Source of the DNA: Hyphomonadaceae bacterium JAD_PAG50586_4
GTDB taxonomy: Bacteria > Pseudomonadota > Alphaproteobacteria > Caulobacterales > Aquidulcibacteraceae
Reading direction: 5' to 3'
Assembly: GCA_023242925.1 (NCBI GenBank)
Contig: CP096134.1
Coordinates: forward strand, 1,389,944-1,453,943
DNA length: 64,000 nt
Below are positions 18,591 to 27,221 of this stretch, piece by piece; the first letter of the stretch is position 1, and every line of letters begins with the position of its first letter. Under the pieces are notes generated by a model that saw only the letters and a program-made list of their open reading frames with translations, did not search any database and had not been told where the DNA came from. Both the position numbers and the translations under genes were made by a program.

Positions 18591-19648
18591 GCACATTCAT
18601 GATGCGCCGGCCCGACGACTGGCATGTCCACCTGAGAGACGGCCCGATGCTCGCGGGCGTGGTCAATTTCACCGCGCGGCAATTCGCGCGCGCCATCGTC
18701 ATGCCCAACCTCAATCCGCCAGTCACCACGGTTGCGGCGGCCGAGGCTTACAGATCGCGCATTCTAGCCGCGCTTGCGCCGGGGCATTCTTTCACGCCGC
18801 TGATGACCTGCTACCTGACGGACAATATCGATGCTGGCGAGATCGAGCGCGGGTTCGCCGCTGGCGTCTTTACCGCGTGCAAACTCTATCCCGCGCACGC
18901 GACGACCAATTCCAGCCACGGCGTGACGGACATCAAGAATATTCACGCCGCCTTGGAGGCGATGCAGCGCATCGGCATGCCGTTGCTGTTGCACGGCGAG
19001 GTCACTGAAAAACACGTCGACATCTTCGACCGCGAAGCCGTCTTCATCGACCGCATCTTGTCCAAGCTCGTGGGCGATTTTCCCGCGCTCAAGATCGTGC
19101 TCGAGCACATCACGACGGAAGAGGCGGCGAATTTTGTCGCGGAAGGCCCGGCCACACTCGCGGCGACGATCACGCCGCATCATTTGGACTATAATCGCAA
19201 CGCCATGTTTGAGGGCGGCATACGCCCGCATTTTTACTGTCTCCCCGTCGCCAAACGCGAACATCACCGCTTGGCGCTGCGCAAAGCCGCAATTTCTGGC
19301 TCGCCCAAGTTTTTCCTCGGCACCGATTCAGCGCCGCACGCCGCCAGCGCCAAGGAAGCGGCTTGCGGCTGCGCCGGTGTTTTCTGCGCCCCGCACGCGC
19401 TCGAAAGCTACGCGAAGGTGTTCGACGAAGAGGGCGCGATGGATCGCTTTGAGGCTTTCGCATCGGAGAACGGACCGCGCTTTTATGGGCTGGCTCTCAA
19501 CGAAGAGCGCATAACGCTCGCGCGCGACTCTCAATCCATACCCGACCGCATCAGCGCTGGCGGCACGCAGATCGTGCCCTTCCACGCAGGCGCAGAGCTC
19601 GGGTGGCGCTTCTTGGAAACGCTTCAGCCTTCAAACGCAGCGCGATAG
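18587..19648 (+). CDS. pyrC: Dihydroorotase, PyrC type
   Basis: Closes N-carbamoyl-aspartate to dihydroorotate in pyrimidine synthesis. 353 residues. Metal ligands are visible: DWHVHLRDG near residue 12, the lysine that is carboxylated in FTACKLYPAHATTN near 103, His in LLLHGEVTE and LEHITTEEA, and the catalytic Asp in FLGTDSAPH. This is the type II dihydroorotase of Gram-negative bacteria. The start overlaps the GT9 stop by 4 bp. The 3' end overlaps the convergent macro-domain gene by 25 bp. Confidence 0.97.
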   Translation: MSTFMMRRPDDWHVHLRDGPMLAGVVNFTARQFARAIVMPNLNPPVTTVAAAEAYRSRILAALAPGHSFTPLMTCYLTDNIDAGEIERGFAAGVFTACKLYPAHATTNSSHGVTDIKNIHAALEAMQRIGMPLLLHGEVTEKHVDIFDREAVFIDRILSKLVGDFPALKIVLEHITTEEAANFVAEGPATLAATITPHHLDYNRNAMFEGGIRPHFYCLPVAKREHHRLALRKAAISGSPKFFLGTDSAPHAASAKEAACGCAGVFCAPHALESYAKVFDEEGAMDRFEAFASENGPRFYGLALNEERITLARDSQSIPDRISAGGTQIVPFHAGAELGWRFLETLQPSNAAR

Positions 19649-20139
19649 AGCGATGCGTCAGATTCAGTAAAGCAGCAGAAGATTACGCGCGTGAGTGAAG
19701 GCGCTTGCGGCAGCGCTTGTTCGCACGCCGCGATCGCAATGCCGCAGGCAAAGCCGCGCGGCCAACCGTAATTGCCGGTGCCGATGCTCGGAAACGCGAT
19801 CGACGTGAGGTCGTGCTGTGCGGCGAGTGCGATCGATTGCATGTAGCAGCGCGCAAGCCCCGCGACCTTCTCACCCTCGGGGCCAGGATTAGTCCAAACG
19901 GGCGCCGCCGTATGGATCACGTGTTGCGCCGGCAAATTAAATCCTGGCGTTAGCACCGCGCCGCCCACATCGAGCGGTGGCAGCGTCGCGGTGTAGCGCG
20001 TGAGTTCCGGTCCCGCCGCTTGGCGCAATGCGCCATCGACGCCGCTGCCCGGCATGAGTTGGCGATTGGCGGCGTTTACCACGGCGTCCACCGCCAAGGT
20101 CTCGATACGGCCCACCACAATTTCGAACGGCGCACTCAT
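19624..20139 (-). CDS. Macro-domain protein (ADP-ribose binding/deacylating)
   Basis: 171 residues, one complete macro domain of the YmdB/MacroD type, which binds ADP-ribose and removes O-acetyl or mono-ADP-ribosyl groups. Motifs: DAVVNAANRQLMPGSGVDGALRQAAG (catalytic Asn and the glycine loop), GGAVLTPGFNLPAQHVIHTAAP, and SIAFPSIGTGNYGWP (phosphate loop). The start ATG 20139 begins the domain without extra sequence. Linked in theme to NAD turnover but 13 kb away from nadQ. Confidence 0.92.
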   Translation of the reverse strand: MSAPFEIVVGRIETLAVDAVVNAANRQLMPGSGVDGALRQAAGPELTRYTATLPPLDVGGAVLTPGFNLPAQHVIHTAAPVWTNPGPEGEKVAGLARCYMQSIALAAQHDLTSIAFPSIGTGNYGWPRGFACGIAIAACEQALPQAPSLTRVIFCCFTESDASLYRAAFEG

Positions 20140-20239
20140 GTCCGCGAGGTTAGCCGCTTTTACCCAAAAAGTCGCGACGGGTTTGGCGCTGTCGCCCGTT
20201 TGAGAAACAGCGAGGACATTGCTTACCGGAGAGGGACAC

Positions 20240-21079
20240 ATGCTCCTGAACAAGAATTTCGCGGCCATCGCCGCCATCGCCATGACGGCGCTCACCATTT
20301 CAGCGGCATACGATGACACCGACGCCCGTACACGCCGCGCGCAGGGCCAAGTCGCCACCCAACGCGGCACGTTTACGGGCGCGTCCGAAACCGTGCGCGA
20401 ACGCGGCTCACGCTCGCGCGACAGCAGCGTCACTGGCCCGAACGGCCGCACACGCTCCACCCAAGACGATCGCGCCTGGAGCCGCGAGAACGGCACGTAT
20501 ACCCACGACCGCACCACGACCTACGCCAACGGCTCACAACGCAGCGTCGATACGGACGTATTGCGCACAGGCGAGGGCGCCTATTCCGCCTCGCGTGAAG
20601 TCACCGGCCGCAACGGCGAAACCCGCATCCAAACCGGCGATTTCATCGCTGCCCAGACCGAAACTGGCCGCACCATCAGCGGCGACATCAACACCACGCA
20701 CGCCGGCCAGATCGATTATCAACGTGACGTTTCGCGCCAAGACGGCGTGCGCAGCGTGAATTCATCCGCCACGTTCGAGAACGGCACGTCAATCAATCGC
20801 GCCTCGAACGCATCGTGCGGCGATGGTTCGTGCTCATCGTCCGGCGTGATCACCAATCGCGATGGCGGCCAAACCAGCTGGGATCAAACCCGCACGCGCA
20901 CCGAGAGCGGCGCTATGCGCTCCCGCGATGTGACTTACGCCGACGGCACGACCCGTTCGGTCGATCAAGAGCGCGTCGGCAATGGCGACGGCACGGGCGT
21001 CGTCTCACGCACCATCACCGGCCGCGACGGCGAAACCCGCACGCAAACCGGCGAATACCAAGTCAGCCGCGAACCCTAA
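20240..21079 (+). CDS. Secreted low-complexity repeat protein
   Basis: 279 residues from ATG 20240, which follows a CGGAGAGGGA ribosome-binding site. A short signal-like N-terminus (FAAIAAIAMTALTISAA) is followed by about 250 polar residues made of degenerate repeats: the unit TGRNGETRIQTGDF recurs as TGRDGETRTQTGEY, and units with xGxxRSVxxE/D (NGSQRSVDTD, DGTTRSVDQE, DGVRSVN) alternate with them. Arg, Thr, Gly, Asp and Asn dominate; one CGDGSC pair could be a disulfide. The pattern recalls YD/RHS-like beta repeats but without the canonical tyrosine. Function unknown. Confidence 0.75.
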   Translation: MLLNKNFAAIAAIAMTALTISAAYDDTDARTRRAQGQVATQRGTFTGASETVRERGSRSRDSSVTGPNGRTRSTQDDRAWSRENGTYTHDRTTTYANGSQRSVDTDVLRTGEGAYSASREVTGRNGETRIQTGDFIAAQTETGRTISGDINTTHAGQIDYQRDVSRQDGVRSVNSSATFENGTSINRASNASCGDGSCSSSGVITNRDGGQTSWDQTRTRTESGAMRSRDVTYADGTTRSVDQERVGNGDGTGVVSRTITGRDGETRTQTGEYQVSREP

Positions 21080-21185
21080 CCTAGCCCCGGCGCGCCCTCC
21101 CGCTCCCAAATGCGCGCCTTTGAGCGGCCCGGCCCCATCAGCCGGGCCGCTTCTTTCGCCATGCTTGCGCGCACAATCGCGGGCG

Positions 21186-21653
21186 ATGGCGGACTTCATG
21201 CCCACCTGGGGCCGGCGCGCCTTGACGCCCGGCGAAATCAAACTCGGCCGCACCATGTTCGGCGACGAGATCGATTGGCCGCGTGTGCGCGTGCTGCAAG
21301 CGGCGCGCGCTTTGGGCTTCGGCGCAATGGTGCCACGTGGCCATACGATCGTGTTTGCGCGCTGGCGCGCGCGTCGCGATTTCGCACACGCCTCGATCGA
21401 TGAGCAGGGCTGGTTCGTGCACGAGCTCACACACGTCTGGCAGGCCGCCAAAGGCGTGGTGCTCGCAGGCGCCAAGCTCCGCGCGCTCGGCAAGCGCGCC
21501 TATCGCTACAGGCCGCTGTCGCAGAAGTTCGGCAAGTACAACATCGAACGCCAAGCCGAAATCGCCCGGCATCTCTTCCTTGCGCGTAATGGCTATCGTG
21601 AGCCGGGTATGCCGGACGCGGCATGGTTGGAAGATGTGTGGGCCCAGCGCTGA
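21186..21653 (+). CDS. Small HExxH-motif protein (vgr-related type)
   Basis: 155 residues, no signal peptide. Contains WFVHELTHVWQ near residue 77, an HExxH zinc-binding motif as in the DUF4157-like putative metallopeptidases. The N-terminal RRALTPGEIKLGRTMFGDEIDWPRVRV segment is like that of short alphaproteobacterial proteins annotated as vgr-related; that name is from memory and implies no proven function. Start ATG 21186 chosen because the preceding in-frame sequence is the tail region of the repeat-protein gene. Stands alone. Confidence 0.65.
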   Translation: MADFMPTWGRRALTPGEIKLGRTMFGDEIDWPRVRVLQAARALGFGAMVPRGHTIVFARWRARRDFAHASIDEQGWFVHELTHVWQAAKGVVLAGAKLRALGKRAYRYRPLSQKFGKYNIERQAEIARHLFLARNGYREPGMPDAAWLEDVWAQR

Positions 21654-21677
21654 TGAATGGAGCGCTGGCGTTGCGTA

Positions 21678-21899
21678 TTATTTCAGCGTGAATTCACCCG
21701 CGCGGGCGCGCGCCGGCAGGGTTTCGCAAAAGCCTGCAACCGCGTCCGCGCCATGCCGATCTACCATATCCGCCAGCGCCGCATAAATCGCGACCGAGGC
21801 AATCACTTCAGGCTCCGCGCCTTCGGCTAACGCCGCCTCCCACGCGTCGAGGATCAGCGCCAGCGCGCGGCCCTTCTTATCAGGATCGACGTCGCTCAT
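21678..21899 (-). CDS. Hypothetical protein, 73 aa
   Basis: Starts MSDVDPDKKGRALALILDAW, an amphipathic helical protein with alanine-rich helices and no signal peptide. Its ATG at 21899 overlaps the stop codon of the TIGR02301 gene by one base (TAATG), so it is translationally coupled to it. Family not recognised; the coupling suggests a cytoplasmic partner or an unrelated passenger of that gene. Confidence 0.65.
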   Translation of the reverse strand: MSDVDPDKKGRALALILDAWEAALAEGAEPEVIASVAIYAALADMVDRHGADAVAGFCETLPARARAGEFTLK

Positions 21900-22303
21900 T
21901 AGTTTGAATGCCGTGCGCGCAGGCCCTGCGCCACGCGCACGCCGCGCGCGCGCAACTCGGCCTCCATCTGCCGCGTGGTTTGATCGCACGTCGGGAAGCG
22001 CGCTTCCTCGTTGCGATAGCCGCGATTGAAACCCTCTACGAGCAGCGCGTTATAGCTCGGCTCGCGCTCGATCACGCCGCGCATGTAGTCGCGCCAGCGT
22101 TGGTCGCCGCGCCCGTCGCAGAGGATGCGCAGATAATGCGAGCCGCCCAGCACCTCGGACAATTCCACCAGCTGGCCGCGATACCATTCCTCGCCGCGCA
22201 CCGGCTCACCTGGACGTGGTTGCGCCGGTTGGGGCTGCGCGAACGCCGGCGCGGCGATGGCGGCGGCGAGCACGAGCGCGCAAGCGAGGGAACGGAGTTT
22301 CAT
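21899..22303 (-). CDS. TIGR02301-family secreted protein
   Basis: 134 residues with a signal peptide (MKLRSLACALVLAAAIAAPAFA). The mature part matches the alphaproteobacterial TIGR02301 family: LVELSEVLGGSHYLRILCDG, QRWRDYMRGVIEREP, LLVEGFNRGYRNEEARFPTCDQTTR, with two cysteines positioned for a disulfide. The role of the family is unknown. The start is ATG 22303, with GGGAAG just upstream. It lies 58 bp after the amidase gene and is coupled to the 73-aa gene behind it. Confidence 0.82.
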   Translation of the reverse strand: MKLRSLACALVLAAAIAAPAFAQPQPAQPRPGEPVRGEEWYRGQLVELSEVLGGSHYLRILCDGRGDQRWRDYMRGVIEREPSYNALLVEGFNRGYRNEEARFPTCDQTTRQMEAELRARGVRVAQGLRARHSN

Positions 22304-22361
22304 TGGCTTCCCGGTAAAATCCAATCGGGGCGGGAGTATGGAATTCAAACTCAGCCCGCGT

Positions 22362-23846
22362 TCACCCCAGGCGCCGGCTGGCCCAAGGTCTAGCTTGTTC
22401 CAGCTCATACGCCAGTTCCAAAAGGCGTCGCTCCTGGCCCCTGGCGGCCGAGAAATGCGACCCGATCGGCAACCCGGCCGAAGACCACGAGAGCGGCACG
22501 CTCATCGCTGGCGCGCCGGCCACGTTCTGCAGCGGCGTGTAGCCGACATAATCGGGCAGCGTCTCGAACACGGCGATGCCGCGCGGGCCCCCGATCTGGC
22601 CGAGCGGCACGGGCGGCTTGCCCAATACCGGCGTCAGCATCACGTCCACATCCGCGAACATGGCCGCGTACTGCGCTTCCACTGCGCGTAGGCGCACGAT
22701 CGCCGCTTCCAGCGCCGCCGGTCCTTGCTGGCGGAAATGGTTGGCCAGATCGATCGTCAGCGGCTCCAGCAATTGATCGAGCGGTGCGTCGGGCGCCTGG
22801 CTTTGCACTAGCGCCACGACTTCCGCTGCACCTGCAGCCCAGAGCAGGGTGAAGTCGTCGCTGAACTGGCGCCCGTTCACGCCGGCGCGCTGTTCGCGCA
22901 CGTGGTGGCCAAGAGAGCGGCAAAGTTCGGCCACGTCCTCGATTGCGGCGCGCACTTCGGGATCGGGCTCGTTGCCGAGTGCGTTCGGAATATCGACGAT
23001 GATGCGCAAACGCTGCGTGCTCGGCCCCGCGACCACGCCAATCGGGGAGAAACTCGCACCCGCGCCGGTCTGCTCGGTCGCCGCCAGCCAACCTGCGCTG
23101 TCGCGCACGCTGATCGCTTCGCAGCCGTTCACCGAGATATCGATGCCGCTATCCGGGCGTCCGCCCAACACGCTGCGCCCGCGTGAGGCTTTCAAGCCAA
23201 ACAAGCCATTGCACGACGCGGGAATGCGGATCGAGCCGCCGCCATCGCTGGCGTGCGCGATCGGCACAACGCGCGCCGCCACGGCCACAGCCGCGCCGCC
23301 CGATGAGCCGCCCGACGAGCGCATCACATCCCAAGGATTGTGCGTGTCGCCGCTGATCAGTGTTTCGGTGGTGGCGGTGAGGCCAAACTCAGGCGTGGTC
23401 GATTTACCGAACGGCACGAGGCCCGCAGTCAGGAGCGCATCCATGTACGGCGGTTGCTCGGCGGCGACGTTGTTGGCGAAGGCGCGGCTGCCGTACTTGG
23501 TCGGCTGGCCGGTCATCGGCATCAGATCTTTGATCAAGGTCGGCACGCCGGCGAACGGCCCGGCCAAACGCCCTCCCGCGCGCGTCCGGCCATACTCAAG
23601 CATGGGCGTGGCGATGAAATTCAGCTGCCCGTTCACCCGTTCGCTGCGCGCGATCGCGGCTTCGAGCGCTTCCTGCGGCGTGATCTCGCCAGCCCGGATG
23701 CGCGCTGCAATGCCCGTGGCGTCGCTATCGGCGAGCGCATCATTCGAAACCGAGGAGGCCATCGGTGTGTCTTCGCTGGCGCAGGCCGCAACCATCGCGC
23801 TCAAAGCGGCAGCGTTCGCCATCAAGGCGCGGCGTGAAAATCTCAT
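22362..23846 (-). CDS. Amidase-signature enzyme, exported
   Basis: 494 residues. N-terminus MRFSRRALMANAAALSAMVAAC has a twin-arginine pair and a lipobox-like end, so it is exported, possibly by Tat and then lipidated. The amidase-signature Ser-cisSer-Lys triad is present: Lys in GVPTLIKDLMPM, then SSGGSSGGAAVAVAA, and Ser in SDGGGSIRIPASCNG. These enzymes hydrolyse amides or esters; the substrate is unknown. Start ATG 23846 begins the signal; in-frame upstream sequence has no signal. A second exported amidase is at 29953-31581. Confidence 0.9.
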   Translation of the reverse strand: MRFSRRALMANAAALSAMVAACASEDTPMASSVSNDALADSDATGIAARIRAGEITPQEALEAAIARSERVNGQLNFIATPMLEYGRTRAGGRLAGPFAGVPTLIKDLMPMTGQPTKYGSRAFANNVAAEQPPYMDALLTAGLVPFGKSTTPEFGLTATTETLISGDTHNPWDVMRSSGGSSGGAAVAVAARVVPIAHASDGGGSIRIPASCNGLFGLKASRGRSVLGGRPDSGIDISVNGCEAISVRDSAGWLAATEQTGAGASFSPIGVVAGPSTQRLRIIVDIPNALGNEPDPEVRAAIEDVAELCRSLGHHVREQRAGVNGRQFSDDFTLLWAAGAAEVVALVQSQAPDAPLDQLLEPLTIDLANHFRQQGPAALEAAIVRLRAVEAQYAAMFADVDVMLTPVLGKPPVPLGQIGGPRGIAVFETLPDYVGYTPLQNVAGAPAMSVPLSWSSAGLPIGSHFSAARGQERRLLELAYELEQARPWASRRLG

Positions 23847-23959
23847 AATGGGCTCCCTCGCGCCGCGCTCGTCTCGGCGCGGCTTGGGCTGCAGACTTGC
23901 CCGTACGGCGCCGCCGATCAAGGCTTGCCTCGACGGCAAGTGCGCGTCACGAGAGCGCC

Positions 23960-24681
23960 ATGACCCGGATGCGCGCCGATTTGCTGCTTGTCGCGCGCGG
24001 CCTCGCCGAGAGCCGCGCCAAAGCGCGCGCCGCGATCGAGGCGGGCGGCGTCACCGCCAATGGCGTGTCTGTGGAAAAGCCCGCCGACCAGATCGCCGAA
24101 GATGCCGCACTCGAACTCATTGCGCCGCACCCCTGGGTGTCGCGCGGCGGTGTGAAACTGGTGGCGGCTTTGGAGGCGTTCGGCATCGATCCCGCTGGGC
24201 GCATCTGTCTCGACGTCGGCGCCTCAACTGGCGGCTTCACCCACGTTCTGCTCACGCGTGGCGCGGCCAAGGTATACGCCGTCGATGTCGGGCAGGGCCA
24301 ATTGCACGCGAGCTTGCGCGACGATCCGCGCGTCGTGAATCTTGAACGCACCGACGCGCGCACGCTCACAAGCGACATCATTGCAGAGGCGCCCACACTC
24401 ATCGTCTGCGACGCCAGCTTCATCAGCGCCGCCAAAGTGCTGGCGACACCACTCTCACTGGCCGCCGAGCATGCCGATCTCGTCACACTCATCAAACCGC
24501 AATTCGAAACCGGCCCCGGCCACGGTGGCTTTCCCAGCGAAGAGATCGCCCGCGCCGCCGCACAAAACGCGATCGATGCGCTCTATGGTTTGCACGGCTT
24601 CCGCATCACAAACGTGATCGATTCACCTATCCGCGGCGGCGAGGGCAATCTCGAATTGCTCGCCCACGCCACAAAAATTGA
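23960..24681 (+). CDS. tlyA: TlyA-family rRNA 2'-O-methyltransferase (stop codon lost by one-base deletion)
   Basis: N-terminal S4 RNA-binding domain (RADLLLVARGLAESRAKARAAIEAGGVTA pattern) followed by an FtsJ/RrmJ-type methyltransferase: HPWVSRGGVKL, CLDVGASTGGFTHVLL, YAVDVGQGQL, and IKPQFETGPGH. Family members methylate 2'-OH of cytidine in rRNA; some are annotated as hemolysins. As read, the frame runs on to 24811 and ends in an unrelated tail. Adding one A to the five-A run 24673-24677 creates AAT TGA at once, giving about 240 residues, the family length, just before a hairpin. I therefore end it at 24681. Confidence 0.9.
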
Positions 24682-24704
24682 CCCCGGCGCTTTCGCGTCC
24701 GGGG
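24682..24704. terminator. Hairpin after tlyA
   Basis: Stem CCCCGGCGC (24682-24690) with GCG-CCGGGG (24695-24704, one bulged T), loop TTTC. It lies right after the inferred TlyA stop and before the 3' end of the convergent glycine-zipper gene. No clear T run follows, so efficiency is uncertain. Confidence 0.5.
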
Positions 24705-24738
24705 CCAGTGATTTGTACGAGGGTTCGTACTATGGAGA

Positions 24739-25287
24739 TCAGTATTCCGGGCGCCACACGCCGTCCGAGCCGCGGCACATCATGACTTCTTCGCGATACT
24801 CGCGGCCATAGGGGTCGCGCGTGATTTGTTCGCCGGTGCGGCAGTCGCGGTTGTAATCGCCGCGATAATTCGATTCCCGATATGGGCCGCCATAGAGGCC
24901 GCTATCATCGCCCGAGCGATAGGGGTCGTTTTGATTGTACTGGTTCGACTGGCCGTAATAGGGGTCGTAATCGCCTTGCGGGACTTGGCCGCACTGGGCC
25001 GATGTCCGCCCGATCGCGCCGCCGGCGGTCGCGCCGACCACGGCGCCCACGAGCGCGCCTTCGCCACGCACGCCGCGATCCGCGACCTCGCGCCCGAGCA
25101 GGGCGCCGGCGATGCCGCCGATCAGCGCGCCGGTGACGGTGCGGTTATTGCGAGATTGCTGGCACTGTTGCTGGTTGGCGACGTGCGCATCGTGATAGGT
25201 GGGGTATTGCTGCGCGGCGGCGGGCTGAACTGCGCCCATGAGGGCGACCGCCATAGCCGATGCGGCGAAGAAAGCTTGACCTCGCAT
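24739..25287 (-). CDS. Glycine-zipper exported protein
   Basis: 182 residues. Signal peptide 1-25 (AVALMGAVQPAAAQQ). A glycine-zipper double helix follows: TVTGALIGGIAGALLGREV ... GEGALVGAVVGATAGGAIG. The second half is rich in Tyr, Asn, Asp and Gln (DYDPYYGQSNQYNQNDPYR) and ends with a cysteine-containing RDCRTGEQ ... VMMCRGSDG module, often seen in envelope proteins of this class. Probably an envelope or outer-membrane-associated protein; function unknown. Start ATG 25287 has a GGAGC site. Confidence 0.8.
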   Translation of the reverse strand: MRGQAFFAASAMAVALMGAVQPAAAQQYPTYHDAHVANQQQCQQSRNNRTVTGALIGGIAGALLGREVADRGVRGEGALVGAVVGATAGGAIGRTSAQCGQVPQGDYDPYYGQSNQYNQNDPYRSGDDSGLYGGPYRESNYRGDYNRDCRTGEQITRDPYGREYREEVMMCRGSDGVWRPEY

Positions 25288-25340
25288 GATGCGCTCCTGT
25301 CTGTCGGCCCGGAAATAAGCAGAGGCTACCTGAACGGCGC

Positions 25341-26651
25341 ATGAAGCGAGTCCACCGTATGTCGAGGAGCCGGCCAGCCCAGGCCGGGGGCCGCGCGCCG
25401 CCTGCGCCCGAGGAGCAGATCCTGGAGGTGTCGGCTATTGGCGCGCGCGGCGACGCCACCGCGGAGGGCGGGGCGGGCCTGATTTATGCGCCGTTCGCTT
25501 TGCCTGGGGAGAAAGTCCGGGCCCGCGTCGTTGGTGATCGCGCCGAGGTGCTGGAGGTGCTGGAGCCCAGCGCCGAACGCCAGACGCCCGTGTGCCGGCA
25601 TTTCGGCCGCTGCGGCGGCTGCCAGCTGCAGCATTGGCAGGACGCGCCTTATCTCGAATGGAAGCGCCAGCAAGTGGTGGACGCGCTGACCAAGCGCGGC
25701 TTTGGCGCGGTGCAGGTCGAGCCCACCATCGCCGCGTGGGGCGCAGGCCGCCGTCGCGCTGCGTTCCACGCCGCACGTTTGGGCGGGCAAGTGCGCATCG
25801 GCTTCATCGAACGCGGCGGCGCTAAGCTCACACCGATCAGCCAATGCCCGGTGCTCGCAACCCCGCTCGAAGCGCTGGCGCTGAAGCTCGGCCCGCTCGC
25901 GGAAATGACGCTGCCCCAGCGCGGCGAGATCACCATCCATTGCACGCTCACCGACACCGGCATCGATGTCGCCATAAAGGGCGCAGGTCGCGCCGAGCTG
26001 CTGCACCGCGCGGCGCTTGAAGCGCTGAGTGCGCTCGCCACCGATCTCGACCTTGCGCGCCTTTCGATCGACGGCGAGCCAATCGTCGAACGCAAAAAGC
26101 CGCTGCTGCGTATGGGCAAAGCGCTGGTAGCGCCGCCACCCGGCGCATTCTTGCAGCCCACGGCGCTGGGTGAAGAAACGCTGGCGCGCCTCGCGCTCGA
26201 CGCCGTGAAGGGCTCGAACCGGGTGATCGATCTTTTCTCCGGCATCGGCACATTCGCGCTGCGCGTCGCCGAGCATGCCGAAGTGGTCGCGGCCGAGACT
26301 GACAACGAAATGTTGATTGCGTTGAAGAAGGCCGCCGACGCGGCGGGCGGTGCGTTGAAAGAAGTGAACACCTTGCGCCGCGATCTGCTGCGCACGCCGA
26401 TTTCCGCGCTCGAAATGAAGAAATTCGACGGGGCCATCATCGACCCACCGCGTTCGGGCGCACGTTTGCAGGCCGAACAGATCGCCCGTGCGCCGATCCG
26501 CAAGCTTGCCTACGTCTCCTGCGAGCCGGCCTCGTTCGCGCGCGACATCAAAGTGCTGATCGAGCATGGCTTCACGCTGACGCACGTCACGCCGGTCGAT
26601 CAATTCCGCTGGAGTCCGCACACAGAAGTTGTGGGGGCCTTCGAACGATGA
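25341..26651 (+). CDS. Class I 23S rRNA/tRNA m5U methyltransferase (RumA/TrmA family)
   Basis: 436 residues. Order: TRAM-like N-terminal barrel; an Fe-S cysteine motif (VCRHFGRCGGCQLQHW near 95); and a Rossmann methyltransferase domain with VIDLFSGIGTFALRVAE, the IIDPPRSGA motif and LAYVSCEPASFARDIK, which holds the catalytic Cys. These features fit the RlmC/RlmD-type 5-methyluridine enzymes of 23S rRNA; which uridine is modified cannot be told. Start could be ATG 25341 or ATG 25359. Its TGA overlaps the ATG of the following YcgN-like gene (ATGA). Confidence 0.9.
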   Translation: MKRVHRMSRSRPAQAGGRAPPAPEEQILEVSAIGARGDATAEGGAGLIYAPFALPGEKVRARVVGDRAEVLEVLEPSAERQTPVCRHFGRCGGCQLQHWQDAPYLEWKRQQVVDALTKRGFGAVQVEPTIAAWGAGRRRAAFHAARLGGQVRIGFIERGGAKLTPISQCPVLATPLEALALKLGPLAEMTLPQRGEITIHCTLTDTGIDVAIKGAGRAELLHRAALEALSALATDLDLARLSIDGEPIVERKKPLLRMGKALVAPPPGAFLQPTALGEETLARLALDAVKGSNRVIDLFSGIGTFALRVAEHAEVVAAETDNEMLIALKKAADAAGGALKEVNTLRRDLLRTPISALEMKKFDGAIIDPPRSGARLQAEQIARAPIRKLAYVSCEPASFARDIKVLIEHGFTLTHVTPVDQFRWSPHTEVVGAFER

Positions 26652-27211
26652 AAAAGATCACGCTGCTCGATGGCCGCAAGACGGCGAAAGAGCCCGACGT
26701 CATCGCGCCGGAATTCTGGCGGACCAAAACGCTGGCGCAGATGAACGAGGCCGAGTGGGAAGCGCTTTGTGATCGCTGCTCCAAGTGCTGCGTCATCAGC
26801 TTGGAGGACGCTGACACCGGCGAACTCTATCGTACCGACGTGTCGTGCAAGCTGTTCGACACCGCCGCGTGCCAATGCAGCGATTACGAGAACCGCAAAA
26901 AATACGTGCCCGATTGCGTGAAGCTTACGCCCAAAAGCGTACCGAAACTCGATTGGCTGCCGCCGACCTGCGCTTATCGGCTCGTCGCGGACGGGCGCGA
27001 CCTCTACTGGTGGCACCCGCTGATCTCAGGCACGTTTGAAAGTGTGCACGCGGCGGGCGCCTCTGCGAAAAACAAAACCCGCCCCGAAGGACGGCTCAAA
27101 ACGCCCGGCCTGATGAAACGCATCATCAAATGGCCCGAACCTCTGGAAAAGCCGCCCAAAGGCTGGCGCCGGGCCAAATCGTCGCCTCGACGCAGCGGCG
27201 CAGGCGACTAA
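26648..27211 (+). CDS. YcgN-family cysteine-cluster protein (UPF0260)
   Basis: 187 residues. The UPF0260 pattern is clear: APEFWRTKTLAQMNEAEWE, LCDRCSKCCVISLEDADTGE, DVSCKLFDTAACQCSDYENR and YVPDCVKLTP. The clustered cysteines suggest zinc or Fe-S binding. The C-terminal 40 residues are basic and lie beyond the conserved domain. Function unknown. Translationally coupled to the rRNA methyltransferase gene by a 4-bp overlap; the next methyltransferase gene begins 10 bp later. Confidence 0.88.
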   Translation: MKKITLLDGRKTAKEPDVIAPEFWRTKTLAQMNEAEWEALCDRCSKCCVISLEDADTGELYRTDVSCKLFDTAACQCSDYENRKKYVPDCVKLTPKSVPKLDWLPPTCAYRLVADGRDLYWWHPLISGTFESVHAAGASAKNKTRPEGRLKTPGLMKRIIKWPEPLEKPPKGWRRAKSSPRRSGAGD

Positions 27212-27221
27212 TATTCGGTCC

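Noticed and set aside
25326-26621. 431-residue open frame opposite the rRNA methyltransferase gene
   Set aside because: Antisense to a gene with complete methyltransferase motifs; composition is that of a shadow frame.
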